64,000 nt of DNA from the NCBI GenBank assembly GCA_000727475.1, contig KL647290.1, positions 930,739 through 994,738 of the forward strand. Direction: 5' to 3'. The translations under genes and the position numbers were made by a program. Each line of letters begins with the position of its first letter. Positions within the stretch are counted from its first letter, which is position 1. The notes under the pieces were generated by a model, which was given only the letters and a program-made list of their open reading frames with translations, was not told the DNA's origin and did not search any database. Shown piece by piece: positions 24,030 through 35,918 of this stretch. The stretch comes from Sarcocystis neurona (taxonomy: Eukaryota > Apicomplexa > Conoidasida > Eucoccidiorida > Sarcocystidae).

Positions 24030-27018
24030 ATGTCGAATTACGACCGCTTCAGCATCCAGGCGCAGCTGCAGCATCTTCAAAGTAAATACCAGGGCACAGG
24101 GAACGCGTCCACGACAAAGCTGTAAGCTGCGAAAGCTCCCCACTTTTTGAAGTGTGTGCATCCATACATCTGTGTGTGTGTGTGCGTGTGTTCGAAGAAG
24201 GGAAAGAAGCTGGCTGGGAGAGAACCAGCCTCGTCGGCGTATTAGCTGAGGCAGCTGTCATCGCTTGGGGGGGGCCGACGTGTTTGCTTGCGGCAGCAGC
24301 GTAGGTAGCAGCACTTTACACAACATGCTTCTGAAGAAGCAGGGAAGAGGGTTTTGTCGTGAGGGAGCTGTTTCTGTGTTTTGTTCTTTGTAGGTGACTG
24401 TGCTATATCATTCGAGTGAATCGTCGTCCGAGGTTATCCGCGTTATTTAGATTCGAAAGACGGACGTGAGATAGAACGTATGTACACCGGCGTGGTTTGT
24501 GAGATACAGACGACCTCCGCGTGAACGCTGGCTTTCGGTGCGGTGGTTGCACACAGCGTTTTTAGTACGTGATGCACGCTGTGGTGCAGGAATACGCTAG
24601 ATTTTCTTTCGCCTGGTGGGCGGTTTTCGTGTGTGAACATCATTTGTTACTAACACCTTTGCAGGGGATGTGCTGCTTGCGTGGCTCTTTTATCAAATGT
24701 GTGTCGTCGCCTTTCGAAGAAAATTTGGGTTTCATTTCTACATCTGGCTTTCAACTGCCATAGACACAGTGCGCGGACGCACTTGTATTTGTGCGGCTTT
24801 CGTATCTAGTGCCTTCAGGAGCCGCTTCTGACTACACGATCCACACGGTCGTTCACACGGAGGCTGCACAGCTGTAGCTCTACGTGCTTATCGGCGTCTG
24901 CGGTAGTATCGGCAGTGTCTGAACGCCAGAGACACGCGGCACCGCTGCCGCTATTGTGAGTCTTACAGGGCGTGCGTCTCTAGTACCCGAGTCCGGCTGG
25001 GTGTGCCTCTTAGCCGCACCTCGTCCCCCAGTTCCCGAGGTTTCGCCGTGCGCGGATGGTACGTGCATCATCGTGCGAGTCTTTGTTTTTTCTTCGCGTA
25101 GCTGTTTTCTTTCTTACGATGCGTATGCCTGCCCAGCGCGGCGTGTTTTCGAGGCGCACGCGGCAAAAAGAAGTCAAAATTCAGAACCACACAAGTCGTC
25201 GAAACCGGCCTGCGAGCTGCTGTGATGCGCTGCTGGTGCTGCAGAGAGTGGGCCACGAGCATCCAGCGGGACACACTTGCGTCTCACGTAGGACACTACT
25301 CTCGGCTGGCGTATTTTGCGGTCGTGGAGAACGAGAACATCAAGCGACTACGTTACCGCTTTCTCAATGTGAGTGATTACACTGGTATGGAGGTTGCGAG
25401 CTGACTCGCTCGCCGCGTGGTCCACACATATATAAAGAGGTGTGGGTGTGTATTCGTGTACCTCTGTGGCGAGCGAGAGGGCGGGAAAAAGGACTTTCAT
25501 ACTGACGTACGAGGGGAACGCTGTGGTCGGGACACGTCGCTGTGTGTGTGTGATTGCGTTCGTTTGTTTTGGGAGTTCGTATAGAGTTGTGCATGCGTGT
25601 ACAGCGTGGAAAGCGACGAAAGTTGACTCAGGAAGCGGGAACGGTGTGAGTGTGTGTGAACAGGTGTGTAAGTGCCCCCCGCATAAATGTGTGGATTCGT
25701 CTGTGTCAGAACCTGGTAGTGAGAGACTTAGGACATGTGACTACGTTTTCGGCGGAGCAGAAGCCTTCGGCTGTACATATGGGTCCTCTGCATGTTGAAC
25801 CGCGTGTTCACGAGTGGCCGCGCAAGGAAGAGTAGGACGTTCTGACATGGTGGGGCACCCTCTAGAGTTCTTTTCTGCGTATACGTGCGTATGCACGGGC
25901 ACGCCGGCTGAGACCGCCTCGTGGAGCTTCTGCACTACAGTCTAAATCTGCAGACGCGCCACCTAGTGGAAGCCGACGCGTTGTGTAGCTTCTGCGAAAA
26001 CAGCGAACGAACTGTTGCAGGTCGAGGTGGTGATGGAAATGTTTGCTCGGTGGCCGCGGCAGCGTTTTATGTGAACTGCGTGCCCGACCTACGCAGGTGT
26101 AGTCAAGACGTTTCACTCCCGATTACTGATATTCTGCTCAGACGAGGGGTGGTGCAAACGACTGTGCAGGCGACTATACTTGTAGACCCCTGGAGCGGCT
26201 CGTGTGTTGTGTTTGTGCAAAAGAAATAAGGGGGAGCAACACCGTGGTCAAATATATTTGTGTGTCTTATGTTGGAAGTGGAAGGGAGAACAGGTAGGAA
26301 GAGCAATCGCGTACGTTCACGGGTACAAAACAAACCACATGCTTCGAACGGTGCGATCTTGTCATCTAATTGCAGTCAAGATTGGTGGACGTCGGATACA
26401 AAAAGCGGCATTCACGTCGCTGCCTTTAAACTGAAAGTAGAAGGAGCCTACCTGGCTTGCCGATTTATTTGTAGCGCTGTGGCTGTTGCGCGTGCCCGTG
26501 CTAAGGTTCGTAATGGCCGGGCGTGGTTGGTTAAGTGAACGACGCTGAGTGACGCACCGCTACGGAGTGAATGGACAGCCATAGACTCGAGACGATACAG
26601 AAGCCTTACTTGCACGCGCGTATGGTGACCTGGCAAGTTCGGCAGGAGCGCCGGTGCGGCGGTGCTTTTGTAGAAAGAATTATTGTTCAAGCACGGTAGC
26701 ATATGAAATCATGGACACAGACAAAGTAAAATGGGTGTTTCTGGTGTGATGGTAACTCATTCTTGGTATTATGTGTAGCGGGTACTTCATCCTGACGTGT
26801 GCGCAGACAGCGCGCGTATGAGTACGTCGACGTACATGCCCACGTGCCAGCGTGAGTCTGCTTGTGTCTTGTGGATACAGCAGCTGGCACGGGCCGTGGC
26901 CTACCCGGCACCGCCCGCTGGGGACGGCACTGGCGAAGATGAAGGAAATGCTGAAGAGACCCAGAATGGTAGTGGGGAAATGAAAGCCAATTCAAAAAAC
27001 GAAGGACGATCTGCGTGA
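24030..27018 (+). CDS. SF3B5: splicing factor 3B subunit 5 (SF3b10), three exons
   Basis: Exon 1 (24030-24121) encodes MSNYDRFSIQA followed by QLQHLQSKYQGTGNASTTK, the diagnostic N-terminus of SF3B5. Exon 2 (25245-25368) continues with LEWATSIQRDTLASHVGHYS and LAYFAVVENENIKRLRYRF, the conserved core. The join is in phase 2, exactly between TTK and EW. Exon 3 (26881-27018), entered in phase 0 after a TACAG acceptor, encodes ARAVAYPAPPAGDGTGEDE and a charged tail, ending in TGA. The product is 117 residues, against about 86 in animals, the extra length being the acidic Gly/Asn-rich C-terminus. SF3B5 is a small core subunit of the U2 snRNP SF3b complex that contacts SF3B1 and SF3B3 in branch-site recognition. 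Exons 1 and 2 are secure. Exon 3 is supported by phase and by the proline-rich motif at the expected place, and an alternative acceptor three bases downstream is possible. Confidence 0.85.
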
Positions 27019-30000
27019 AAATACGCGGGAGCCTGAGGTGGGATCTCAGTCCGGGCGGAACACGCGGCAGCTCGTGGATGAGTAAGCAGCGGAAAGAAGA
27101 ACGCAGCCTTCTCTAGGTGGAATTCCGGGGAACGTAGCAGCAGTGGAAGGGCTCAGCGAGGTTGGGTGTTGTAGATGGAGGGGCTGGGGAATAGATTTAC
27201 ATACTTTCACTCAGTGTATACATACATACTTCTGTACATTTTACAAGACTCCTGCATTGACGGCGGGAAGATGTTTCGGGCGGCCGTTCCGTAGGCGAAG
27301 GAGAGGTTTGGGAGGACGGAATAGAGAAGAAGCGCGGACTGGCCAGACAACAGAATCCTTGAGTCCACGTATGCGGGGAAGGGTGAGCGTGTTACACAAC
27401 TTCGGTTTCTTTTGTTTCATATCCTGTGTGAATATGAGGTAGCATCAACTGTTTGACGTGAAAATTGTACGCACTTAGTACAGTTGTGTGTGGCTGTTTT
27501 ATGGTTACTCGTCAATTTTTGTGGAAGTGGTAGCTAGTAACTTCAGAGTTCCGCGGGAGTGCCGTGTCATTTGCAACTCTGCTGTTCCGGCGAGAAAACC
27601 AGATGAGGTTTAGGCGGACGATAACATGTTCTGCGTGTTCTTCAGCACGCGGTGTAATGGTGCATGTATAGAGGGTTTCTCCAGTTGAAGACGGAAGATA
27701 TTGAAACCATGTTTTTTCTCCCGTGGAGGTACGCATTTAACACTTGGTACGGAGACCCGTGTGCGTGAACCGCTGCAGTGACGTGCACATTGCGATAACT
27801 GTTGGTGTGCGCCGTAGGCAAAGTGGATGGACCTCTGTACGGTCGGCTGTTTTCAAGGAGGAGACAAACAGGGGACAGTGCGAGAAAAGAGCGAAGCATA
27901 GTGAATGGGCGTGGTCACGGTTGGAGGTTTTTTGTGTTGGCGGGTGGTAGTTGGGGCACGCACTCTTCAATTTCTGTGCACCAAATGAACGAGGTGCTCA
28001 CAAAGCCTGCTGACGGAAAAAAGCTGTGCATGCAGGGCTGGCTAGTAGCAGAACCTAGCCTGTACGCTTCACAGATTTTAGGTGATGCGTTCGGTGCGTG
28101 CCATTCCGGCATGCCGCGTGTATTCATCATGTTCGGGGTCCGCGAAACTTGTGCACAGAAGGCCTCTACTTTCTTTCCCGTACAAGAGGCGTAGCGTTAC
28201 CGGATGACTCAAATGCAGTACTGTTGCTGCCGGATCCACAGTTGTGTCTGTGTCGCATGTGCACAGTTCAACAACGTATGCAAAATCGCGTGTAGCGGCG
28301 CGAAGGCCCAAAGGTACACGATTTCTGTTTGTGTAGAAGTACGGTGGCAGTGATGTACGGGTACGTAGTGGTACGTCAGCATATGAGGAGCTTTGCCGCA
28401 CGCATGAGGCGCGCGATCAGCGGTGCATACAATGCACGTGGACCTCCTCACTGTGGGTCACCTCTGCACGTGCGGGCAGCCCGAACATTTTGTAGATGGC
28501 ACCACAAGCGCGCGCACACACACACATCCCACACAGAGGCACGCAAACGTCGCAGTGAACCGGCTAGAAAAAGTCACAGTGACGATCGCCACGCGGGTAT
28601 GCCGGGGCAACGTACCCAGTATTCTGGAACACACAAAAGTGATGCGGGATGACCTTGCTGATATAGTCACACGCCCACCACGGCGTGTCTTGTTAGTATT
28701 CCGCACAGAAGGCACTGCGTGTAGAAAAGTGATATAGACAGCATTTGTACCACCCGTCCTGGTGTGTCTGATCTTCACACGCAACACTAAGCGTATGTAC
28801 GCTCGCTTTTGCGGGGTTTTCACCCGTGTGTTGTTTCGCGCGTGTACGTAGAAAGTGCTGGAACCTGTAGGAAACTTGGGACACCCGCAGTATGACTGAA
28901 ATGTGCAAATATGTAGAGGCAGGCGTTTAGTTTCATTTGAAGTTGTATAACTCTGAAAACAGACATTGGTTGTTATACGAGGGTACTGTTTGCTGAATAA
29001 ATTTTTGCAGTTGGTGGCCACACTGCACTGAAATATCACGAGACGCATTTGTTCTTCGTTATTTACATGGAGGCGTACCGCGATACGCGTATACCGGCAT
29101 ACCAGCGCAATGGTAGTACAACTTCAAAAGTCTCCGCACCTCTGCGTATGCAGGGTTTACGTGCTTGCGTCACTCTGCGATAAAAGCACCGTTCAGGCTC
29201 TTTGTTTCGCGGTGTTACCCCTGTTTTGAGCAGCCGTGAGCACATGTGTTCATCTGCCAGTGATGCCTCCTGGGATATACGAAAAAACGACCAGTCTGTT
29301 GTGATCGTGCGCCTGTACACAGCTAGACGAACAAGCGTTTCCCTTGTCTCAGGCTTCACATAATATGCATCGCTTTGGGGTATCCCTACATTTGAAGACG
29401 GCGCAGGAGTCTTTTCTAGAAGAAGTCCGCATCATTGCCTTACATCAATGCCATCCCAGCTTTTCGCTTAGTTTAAACATGGTCCCTGCGTTGGAAGTGC
29501 AGTGGCGCCTTCAATGCGGTTCCCTGGGGGTGTACTGCTGTAGGCACCCTTTCCTTTGTTGCCTGCGTTGGCATGGGAGAAGTGAAAAACGTCGCTTCAG
29601 GACCGTATTATACTTCTGCAGCTCTGACGAAACGCAGCGACACATGTGTGGTGGTGTGCGCCACCGCATGCAGTTCAGCAAATGAACAGACGCATCCTAT
29701 AAGCCGTGAACGATTTGCTGGAATGCAACTTTGTGCGCGTAGCACAGCAAGAGGGGAAGAAGAAGAACGAGGGTCCGCAGCGTCAAATAAAATTTCACGA
29801 TTACGAAGGATGGGATTAGCCTTTTAGACAACGATAAGTGCTTTATCCTCTCTTGCGTGCGGCAGGGAATGCGAACGAACGACTAATATGCATGAGCAGT
29901 AGGCGCTTCCGCCCGCTGAGCAACTTGAACTGTTTCTTTGCTTCCCCGCACGCCCCACCGTGTATACAACGTTAGTACATTCTCCCATATTTGTTATTTA

Positions 30001-32260
30001 CTAGAAAGGAGCTGTGTAGAGACGTGTAAGCACCCATGTTTGTGTAACTTTGCTGTCTCCGATATGCTACATTTGAGTCCATTAGATCAGTCAGCTATTG
30101 ATGTTTGTGCATTCGACTTGCCCAAGGAGACTGCATTACCTCCCGAAACTGCAACCCAACATATTCGGGTAAGACTTCAGCTAGAGTGGGTACTTCTAGT
30201 GTATCATTAGAAGCATGCTAATGCGCGCGCAGTATAAATGTGCTTCCCCGTGTAAAGCATCGCACGGCTAGAGCTGGGGTGTGTACGTACGAGCGCCGGC
30301 GCCCACGGTTTCCTGTTTTCTGCTGGCGAACGCCACCGCCCGACAGCTGGTTAGGTGAGAAACATCTTTGGCACGACCGAAGTGGTAAGTAGAAGGACCA
30401 TTCTGAAGCCACCGACGTAAAGATACCTCTGATGGCCTGCTTTTCTAAGCACACCAGCCATAGTAGCACTGGCAACGAATTGTACATCATCTCGAAGTGT
30501 TTGCTGGCTTACAAAAACGCGTCACTCTTTGGATGCGGCGTTTGTATGAATGGGAGGATTCTGGTTTGTCTGTTACGTGGAACTAAGCGATCTTATTCCG
30601 CTGGAGTGATCGCTTTCAGTACTCATAGCCGCTGAACGGCGCTCTCCCGGCGATTGCTCTGCCGGCCCTCACCCTTGCACGTTTACACAGGGAAGGGGCT
30701 GCACCGGGGAAAGCCTGTTCAACGTAAGAGAACCATTTCATGCACGCGTGCAGATCAGCAAACACCGTGCTTTTATTTTGTCTCTTTTGGTACATGCCTG
30801 CTATTTGTCTGTATGTCTAGCAGCTTTTTACGGACCTGACGTGTACGAGTATTCTTGGCCGACCAAATACACAAACTGATACTGTCTCCCTTTACTAACT
30901 AATGCTGTGGACGAGTTTATCTGCACGTTGCAGGCTGCAGGCCGTGTTCCAAAGAAGACGGTGTCGTAAGTTACACGTCACATGTATGTGTGTCTTTGGA
31001 TGCGAGATAGAGGAAGAACAACACAACTGCTTGCACGTGTATGCGTGAGCTGCACCAGCTGTGGGTGTTAGCGAACGGACATTGTCGCACGGGGTTGTGG
31101 TGACATGTTTCAGCATACAGTTTATTTATTTTTAAGGCTGTGCATTTAGGCTGCGCATTAAGGCTGTGTCCCCGCTGTCATATTGACTGCTCTTACTCGT
31201 CAGTCGCGCTGCTGCCCTTGGCCCACAGAACATTGCGCAGCAGTAGATACGACAAGAGGAACCACCAGAAGAATAGACGCACACGATACTGTAGGAAAGT
31301 CAACACGAAATGCTGTTGTATTAGCACCAGAAAACACACATTGTCCGCCTGAACGTGTGTGTCCAACGAGAGCTTGTAGTGCAACGCTGGGATTTGGACC
31401 AAAGTTCTCTGTTGCTGCTAGTGCTGATACAATCAGCTGCACTTCGTGAATATCGTGCAGCGCATAAAGTAAATCATATCTTCTCATTAAAGACCATCCC
31501 CTCGAGGTGCCACCTGGAGCGGTGGTCAAACCTGTTCGCAACAGCGGCGGCAGTATGTGACTTGCTCCGCTTTGATGCAGAAAGGAGGGGTTCATAAAAG
31601 CATCAGTTTGTTCCGCACACCAGCATGCTACTGGAACGTCCCACTCCTGTTCACACGCCCGAGTACCTACCTGTAGTAGATGGACTTGAATACGTACATA
31701 TGCCCATATATCTGTATATGTATACCGACGTACACATACGCATACACGCGTAGATATATCTGCGTATATGAAAGAGCGCAGCTAACTGTACGGCTCTACC
31801 TCTGCAAGTAGATGGTTTGAACTGCTTGCTGACCAGGCCCAATGCGTACGTATGTATGTACATATATATATATATGTATACATACAGATATATATATTTG
31901 TGTCTCGAACAGCATATGTACCGAGGCCCACTGCGTACATATGTACATACATATACACAGGTGTATATTCATGTCTCACCTTGAACCGGCGCTCGACATG
32001 TTACACCTGAAGGCTGTCTTGGACAACCCCGTAGCTGCAGTCTTTCCGCGCTGCCGGCTGTCAGATGTACACTCAGCTTGTCTAACATGACACGCGTGAC
32101 ACGACGTACGTACAGACCGTACAGACTACGGTAGCAGAAAACTCCTGCTATCGTTTTCGAAGGAGGGCTACAGAGAAGACGACGGAACGCCTCGGTCACC
32201 ACACATGATCAGCCACACACGTGGCACGGGCGAAAGTTTGAACACTCAGTGGTTGGCCAG
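27019..32260. other. long stretch without a resolved gene
   Basis: Several protein-like open frames occur but none can be named. Minus 29359-29063 is about 98 codons. Minus 30490-30218 begins with a hydrophobic, signal-like MMYNSLPVLLWLVCL. Minus 31595-31200 has a hydrophobic segment SCASILLVVPLVVST. Plus 28423-28737 is about 104 codons. Splice chains linking them were not found. A short TA/CATA-rich stretch at 31690-31970 is the first microsatellite cluster met from the left. Confidence 0.3.
31690..31970. repeat. TA/CATA-rich microsatellite cluster
   Basis: Tracts such as ACATATATATATATATGTA and repeated TACATA units make up much of this 280-bp stretch. Two short unique pieces (around 31830 and 31920) share the words AGGCCCAATGCGTAC and AGGCCCACTGCGTAC, so the cluster includes a local duplication of about 90 bp. 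Confidence 0.7.
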
Positions 32261-32566
32261 ATGAATCTTCTGGCGGCCTTGTCACTCCTCATCTATTTCG
32301 TACGCACCAGAGCAGCTGCGGAAGCCTCGACAGGTACCCTGTCGCAAACTGTATTCGCTGTGATCAGCCAATATTGTGATCTTTGGACAGATGATAACCA
32401 CAAGGGAAAACGATCCACAACAGAAAAGCAGTGGTCACGCAGACAGTCACACTACGCACCGTGTACACCATATCACATTTCGTGTCGTGTCCTTCGCTCG
32501 CCCACACATCTCCAATGTGCAGAACAACGCTGTAGGAGGTCTCAATGTGCACGCCTGCACACCTGA
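32261..32566 (+). CDS. putative secreted protein, single open frame
   Basis: From the ATG at 32261 the frame starts MNLLAALSLLIYFVRTRAAA, a good signal-peptide shape: a hydrophobic core, then Ala-rich residues suited to cleavage. About 80 mostly polar residues with six cysteines follow, ending at 32566. The frame is open four codons further upstream from a GTG. No domain is recognised. A different open frame lies antisense in the same bases (32447-32788), so only one of the two may be coding. The cysteine-rich second half could be an artefact if a splice donor was missed. Confidence 0.3.
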   Translation: MNLLAALSLLIYFVRTRAAAEASTGTLSQTVFAVISQYCDLWTDDNHKGKRSTTEKQWSRRQSHYAPCTPYHISCRVLRSPTHLQCAEQRCRRSQCARLHT

Positions 32567-32788
32567 GTAGATCCGTATGTGTGCGCCGAGGTAGGTGAGC
32601 GGGGTTGAATCGGTGTATACGTAGATTTGTAAGGATTTGGATCTGCTCCCCTCGCTGGTGTCCACGAACTCATTGCACCACAGGGAACGCGGAATCCAGA
32701 TATCAGGTGTCTTTGCTTTAAATTTCGTCGCCCAGGCTGCAAAATAAGTCCGCTGCTGCCCACACAAGTAATTCGAGCACTCCAGCAT
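32447..32788 (-). CDS. unidentified exon, RNase H-like or antigen-like fragment
   Basis: A minus-strand frame of about 113 codons is protein-like throughout. An acceptor TTATTTTGCAG at 32737-32739 would start an exon at 32736 reading WATKFKAKTPDIWIPRSLW then NEFVDTSEGS. The WIPR-to-N-E-x-x-D order resembles the last motif of RNase H domains in retroelement polyproteins, though with two extra residues. Further on, a C-x4-C pair in LFCTLEMCGR resembles a spacing seen in the gene at 37.2-37.8 kb. Neither resemblance is strong. An upstream minus frame at 33250-33062 ends in a donor-like CTT/GTAAGA. Confidence 0.25.
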   Translation of the reverse strand: MLECSNYLCGQQRTYFAAWATKFKAKTPDIWIPRSLWCNEFVDTSEGSRSKSLQIYVYTDSTPLTYLGAHIRIYSGVQACTLRPPTALFCTLEMCGRAKDTTRNVIWCTRCVV

Positions 32789-33420
32789 TTTCGCACGTTT
32801 GTGTCCAGGTCGCGGAACCCAAGTCGCTAGACGAGGCCATTTGCAACTAAATAAACGTGCTTTGTTCCTAGAACAGCAGCGCTTCCCGGGCAGCTAATGC
32901 GCCACGTGGGGTTGGATGGCATCTAAGGACCCTCGGGGCCTCAACTCACTCCTGGGTTCGAATCAGGGAGTCGCACGCAAGTTTTTGCTAAGGCTGCAGA
33001 GGAGCATGTGGAGGCTGTTACTTCCGGACAAAGTGTATTTTCTGCTACATGGACCACTTGTTCAACCAAGGCTGTGACGCGCACAACCCCCGCTGTGAAG
33101 TTTCGTAAAACAGGATCTTACAAGATCTTTGAGAACACGCAAATCTTCTCGTGGATTCACAGCCTGTGAGGAGAGTGTTGCTCCCGTGAAATCTGTGCGA
33201 CCCACCATCCGCCTGGATACGACACCGTCGGCGTCAGGTTCGCGGACCACCTGGGGTCTGTCGCTCCGCGCTGTGGCATGAGGGGAGGGCGGTGCTTTAT
33301 TTGAGGTCTCTTTTCTGCGCGGAGACCAAACCGAGCAGTCGGCTGAAGACAGCGTGAAAGGCCAGTGCTGGCTGGCTGCAGCTACCTGCTTCGTTGCTGA
33401 CGTGGGTCGCGTTAATTGCT

Positions 33421-33840
33421 CTACGCCGTAACTATTTCCTCCCCGTGTGCAGAGAAATTATTATTTGGTATGCCACCAACAACTACGCAGTACATAGAGA
33501 TACATATTGTAGCTGTAGACATCGCAAAAGCTAAAGTCGAAACCGGTTCCTTGTAGCCAGTAAAGTGTGGCCATGGGCACTGCGAGCAAGCAGTAAATGA
33601 ATGAGGGACTACAGACGACGTGCTGACGTCCTTCGACAGTGTACAGTGCGAGGACCGCGTTTTCGTTTCCAACATATAATGTGTGCGCTCTCGGGCCGCG
33701 GACATCACGTTACCGGTGGGGGACAGAGACAGGGGCTTCACTTTGCCTGCGGCATAATGCACCATGCTCTTCCAGTGTTGTGGGCAGCGGGTCACAAGCT
33801 GGGTAGCGCAAGAGCCGTCTAGTGCGTCACCAGACATCAC
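33421..33840 (-). CDS. hypothetical single-exon protein with one hydrophobic segment
   Basis: An uninterrupted ATG-to-TAG frame of 139 residues. A probable membrane segment lies near the C-terminus (LAFAMSTATICISMYCVVVGG, about residues 104-124). The first hundred residues contain scattered cysteines and no signal peptide. No family is recognised. It belongs to the group of short cysteine-bearing minus-strand frames between 32 and 38 kb. Confidence 0.3.
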   Translation of the reverse strand: MMSGDALDGSCATQLVTRCPQHWKSMVHYAAGKVKPLSLSPTGNVMSAARERTHYMLETKTRSSHCTLSKDVSTSSVVPHSFTACSQCPWPHFTGYKEPVSTLAFAMSTATICISMYCVVVGGIPNNNFSAHGEEIVTA

Positions 33841-33859
33841 GACAACTCAACAGGAAATT

Positions 33860-34352
33860 TCAGAGGGACTGGGACGGGAAAGGCAAGAAAGGTAGTGCGG
33901 AGGCTGTAAGCCAGTTAGTGGCGGAGGCTAATGTTCCACATTTCACAGCCTTCGGACTGCAATATTGTTTTGTCAGAGTACGGCATTCGTAAGAGCTTTG
34001 GCAGAATCGGGGGCATGCCGATGCTTCTTGTCCACAATCCCTCCGGCCTCCATACTTGTCACACCCCCCGCCAAAGAAAAGACCCAGATTAGGCCGCGGC
34101 AAACTCAGACGCACGCGTAGCAGCCCCTGATTAGGTGCATCAATGGCTGGCAGGGCCTGGTTCACTGCCTATTCAAATAAGATGCACGATGGCGATGTGT
34201 TTACGCTAAGAAGTGTTTCGTACGTATCCGCGTGATCTGGCTCAACGCCTTCGATGTTTCCGCCAGAGAGGATATTCCTTCCACATGCTTACTAGCAAAA
34301 GTGTGTACCGGTAAGGTCCTCGAGGTGTCGTTGCTGCTGGCACAGCTTTGCA
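33860..34352 (-). CDS. cysteine-rich protein with hydrophobic C-terminus (partial)
   Basis: Two exons are predicted: 34352-34293 (between a TTGACAG acceptor and a GTAAGC donor) and 34164-33860 (after a TAGGCAG acceptor, ending in TGA), both entered in phase 1. The last exon encodes a cluster of seven cysteines in about 41 residues (CDKYGGRRDC, then CPRFCQSSYEC, then YCSPKAVKC). The C-terminus TNWLTASALPFLPFPSQSL is hydrophobic and could be a GPI-attachment signal or a short membrane segment. This shape suits a secreted or surface protein. The first exon, which should carry a signal peptide, was not found. Between the two exons the frame of the last exon extends upstream to an in-frame TAG. 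Confidence 0.4.
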
Positions 34353-34672
34353 CTGTCAATTTTTGACGCGTGTGGATTCAGAAATCGCTACATCCATGTT
34401 TTCTTAGTGTGACGAAAAGCGCCTGGCGTTACAGTGACTAAACATCTAACTACTACTTAGCTGTACGAAAAATGTGTGACTTAGCTGAACACTAAAAAGT
34501 GCCTCTGAACTCGCGGACGACAATTTCTTGCGCCGTTCCCACGTAGCCTCAGCATTTTTACAGGGACCCTCTAATTGGAACTCATATGCAAGCAACACCT
34601 AAGCTTGTGTGTTCAAAATCTTTGGTGCCGCTAGACAGGCGGGCTCTGTCCGAAAACGCAGCGTCAGCCTCG

Positions 34673-34717
34673 ACACAACGTAACGACGTCACCGGTGAAT
34701 ACACAACGTAACGACGT
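34673..34717. repeat. 17-bp direct repeat, two copies 28 bp apart
   Basis: ACACAACGTAACGACGT occurs at 34673-34689 and again at 34701-34717, followed by CACC and GACC respectively. Confidence 0.85.
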
Positions 34718-34817
34718 GACCACTCCAGTCGAGCCGTTGGTCTTATTTAGGAAGCAGCTCCTCTTCAGGCGGCTGCTTCTCGATACGAAAGTGAGGAAAC
34801 ACGCTCGGCCTTGGTCT

Positions 34818-34932
34818 AAGTTGCCTGGGATGCGCTAATTGCAAAGAAGGAACAACCTCTTGGCAAAGGAGGAGAGTTGGGAGGTCTGCTGTGGCCGATA
34901 AGTTGCGTGGGATGCGCCTGTTGCAAAGAAGA
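34818..34932. repeat. 33-bp imperfect direct repeat, 82-bp spacing
   Basis: AAGTTGCCTGGGATGCGC with its 15-bp continuation at 34818-34850 recurs with a few substitutions at 34900-34932 (AAGTTGCGTGGGATGCGC), followed in both by GCAAAGAAG-type sequence. Confidence 0.8.
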
Positions 34933-35918
34933 AGCCCCCTTTGAGTTACCACATGAATTAGCTATGCCTGTCCACTGCAGCATCCAGATGTACGTTCAGC
35001 ACTATGATATATATGTCACCGTCAGTAGCACACCTTATGCCTTGACGGATCAACGAATGCACAGGCGCTAGTTGGCGTCGTGTACATGCATGAATACTCT
35101 TACACTCGCTTCTTTGTACACACGTGGGGGGGGGGAAAAAAAAACAGTTACGATTGGCTTCGTCACTGCGGGGCGCTGTGCTCTACCGCTGGCTGGTTGC
35201 ATCCCGTAAACTTAGAGGCGCCGGGCATTTCGAATGGCTCTTAGGAATTGTTCCAGGCATAAAACTACCTTGCGATTGGACGTTCATTCTACGCCAAAAC
35301 ATGAACACGGATACAAGCGCGCTATTTTCACCCAGCTGCAAATGAAGCAATGTCTCAGACGCGGCGGAGGTGCGGTCTGTGGGTATTATCTTTCACCACA
35401 CCTCTCTGGCTGCGCATATGACCGCGTGCCTCTGCGAACACTAGAGGAGCACGCATTATGCACAATTTCCCCGTTTGTCTACCCGGGCTCAGCAGGCTAA
35501 GCGCGCTCCATGGGCGCACGCATATTGTCCGGAGACAAAGGTACTGCCAGCAGCGCCGACGCTGGCATCGGAGCAGGGTGGGGAGGTAGTCGTGAGCCTT
35601 GTTGGCACTGTGGGATTCCGACAGGAAGAGGTTATGGCCAAGTGAAGCAAGGGCAGAATCCGCAAGCGGTAACTCTCTGTTCACGGCGGTGAACCCTCCT
35701 TCGCGGATCATACACACTAAGTAAAACGGTTCCTAAGAGCGTGAGCGTATGGACCTCCGGGGCACGGTGACGCCAGTTGCACTTCGAAAAATCTCCTCCT
35801 GCTGGAACACGGAGAAGAGGCACCGCACGCTTGTTCAGAGTTGACATGGTAAGCCGTACCATAATCGAGGCCCTGCCATCTGTCCGCACTGCTGAACTGC
35901 TGCTGTTTGTTCGCGACT

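Noticed and set aside
32890..32990. tRNA-like GGGTTCGAATC T-loop word
   Set aside because: The T-stem around it pairs poorly (two mismatches in five), and no acceptor stem or anticodon arm can be drawn.
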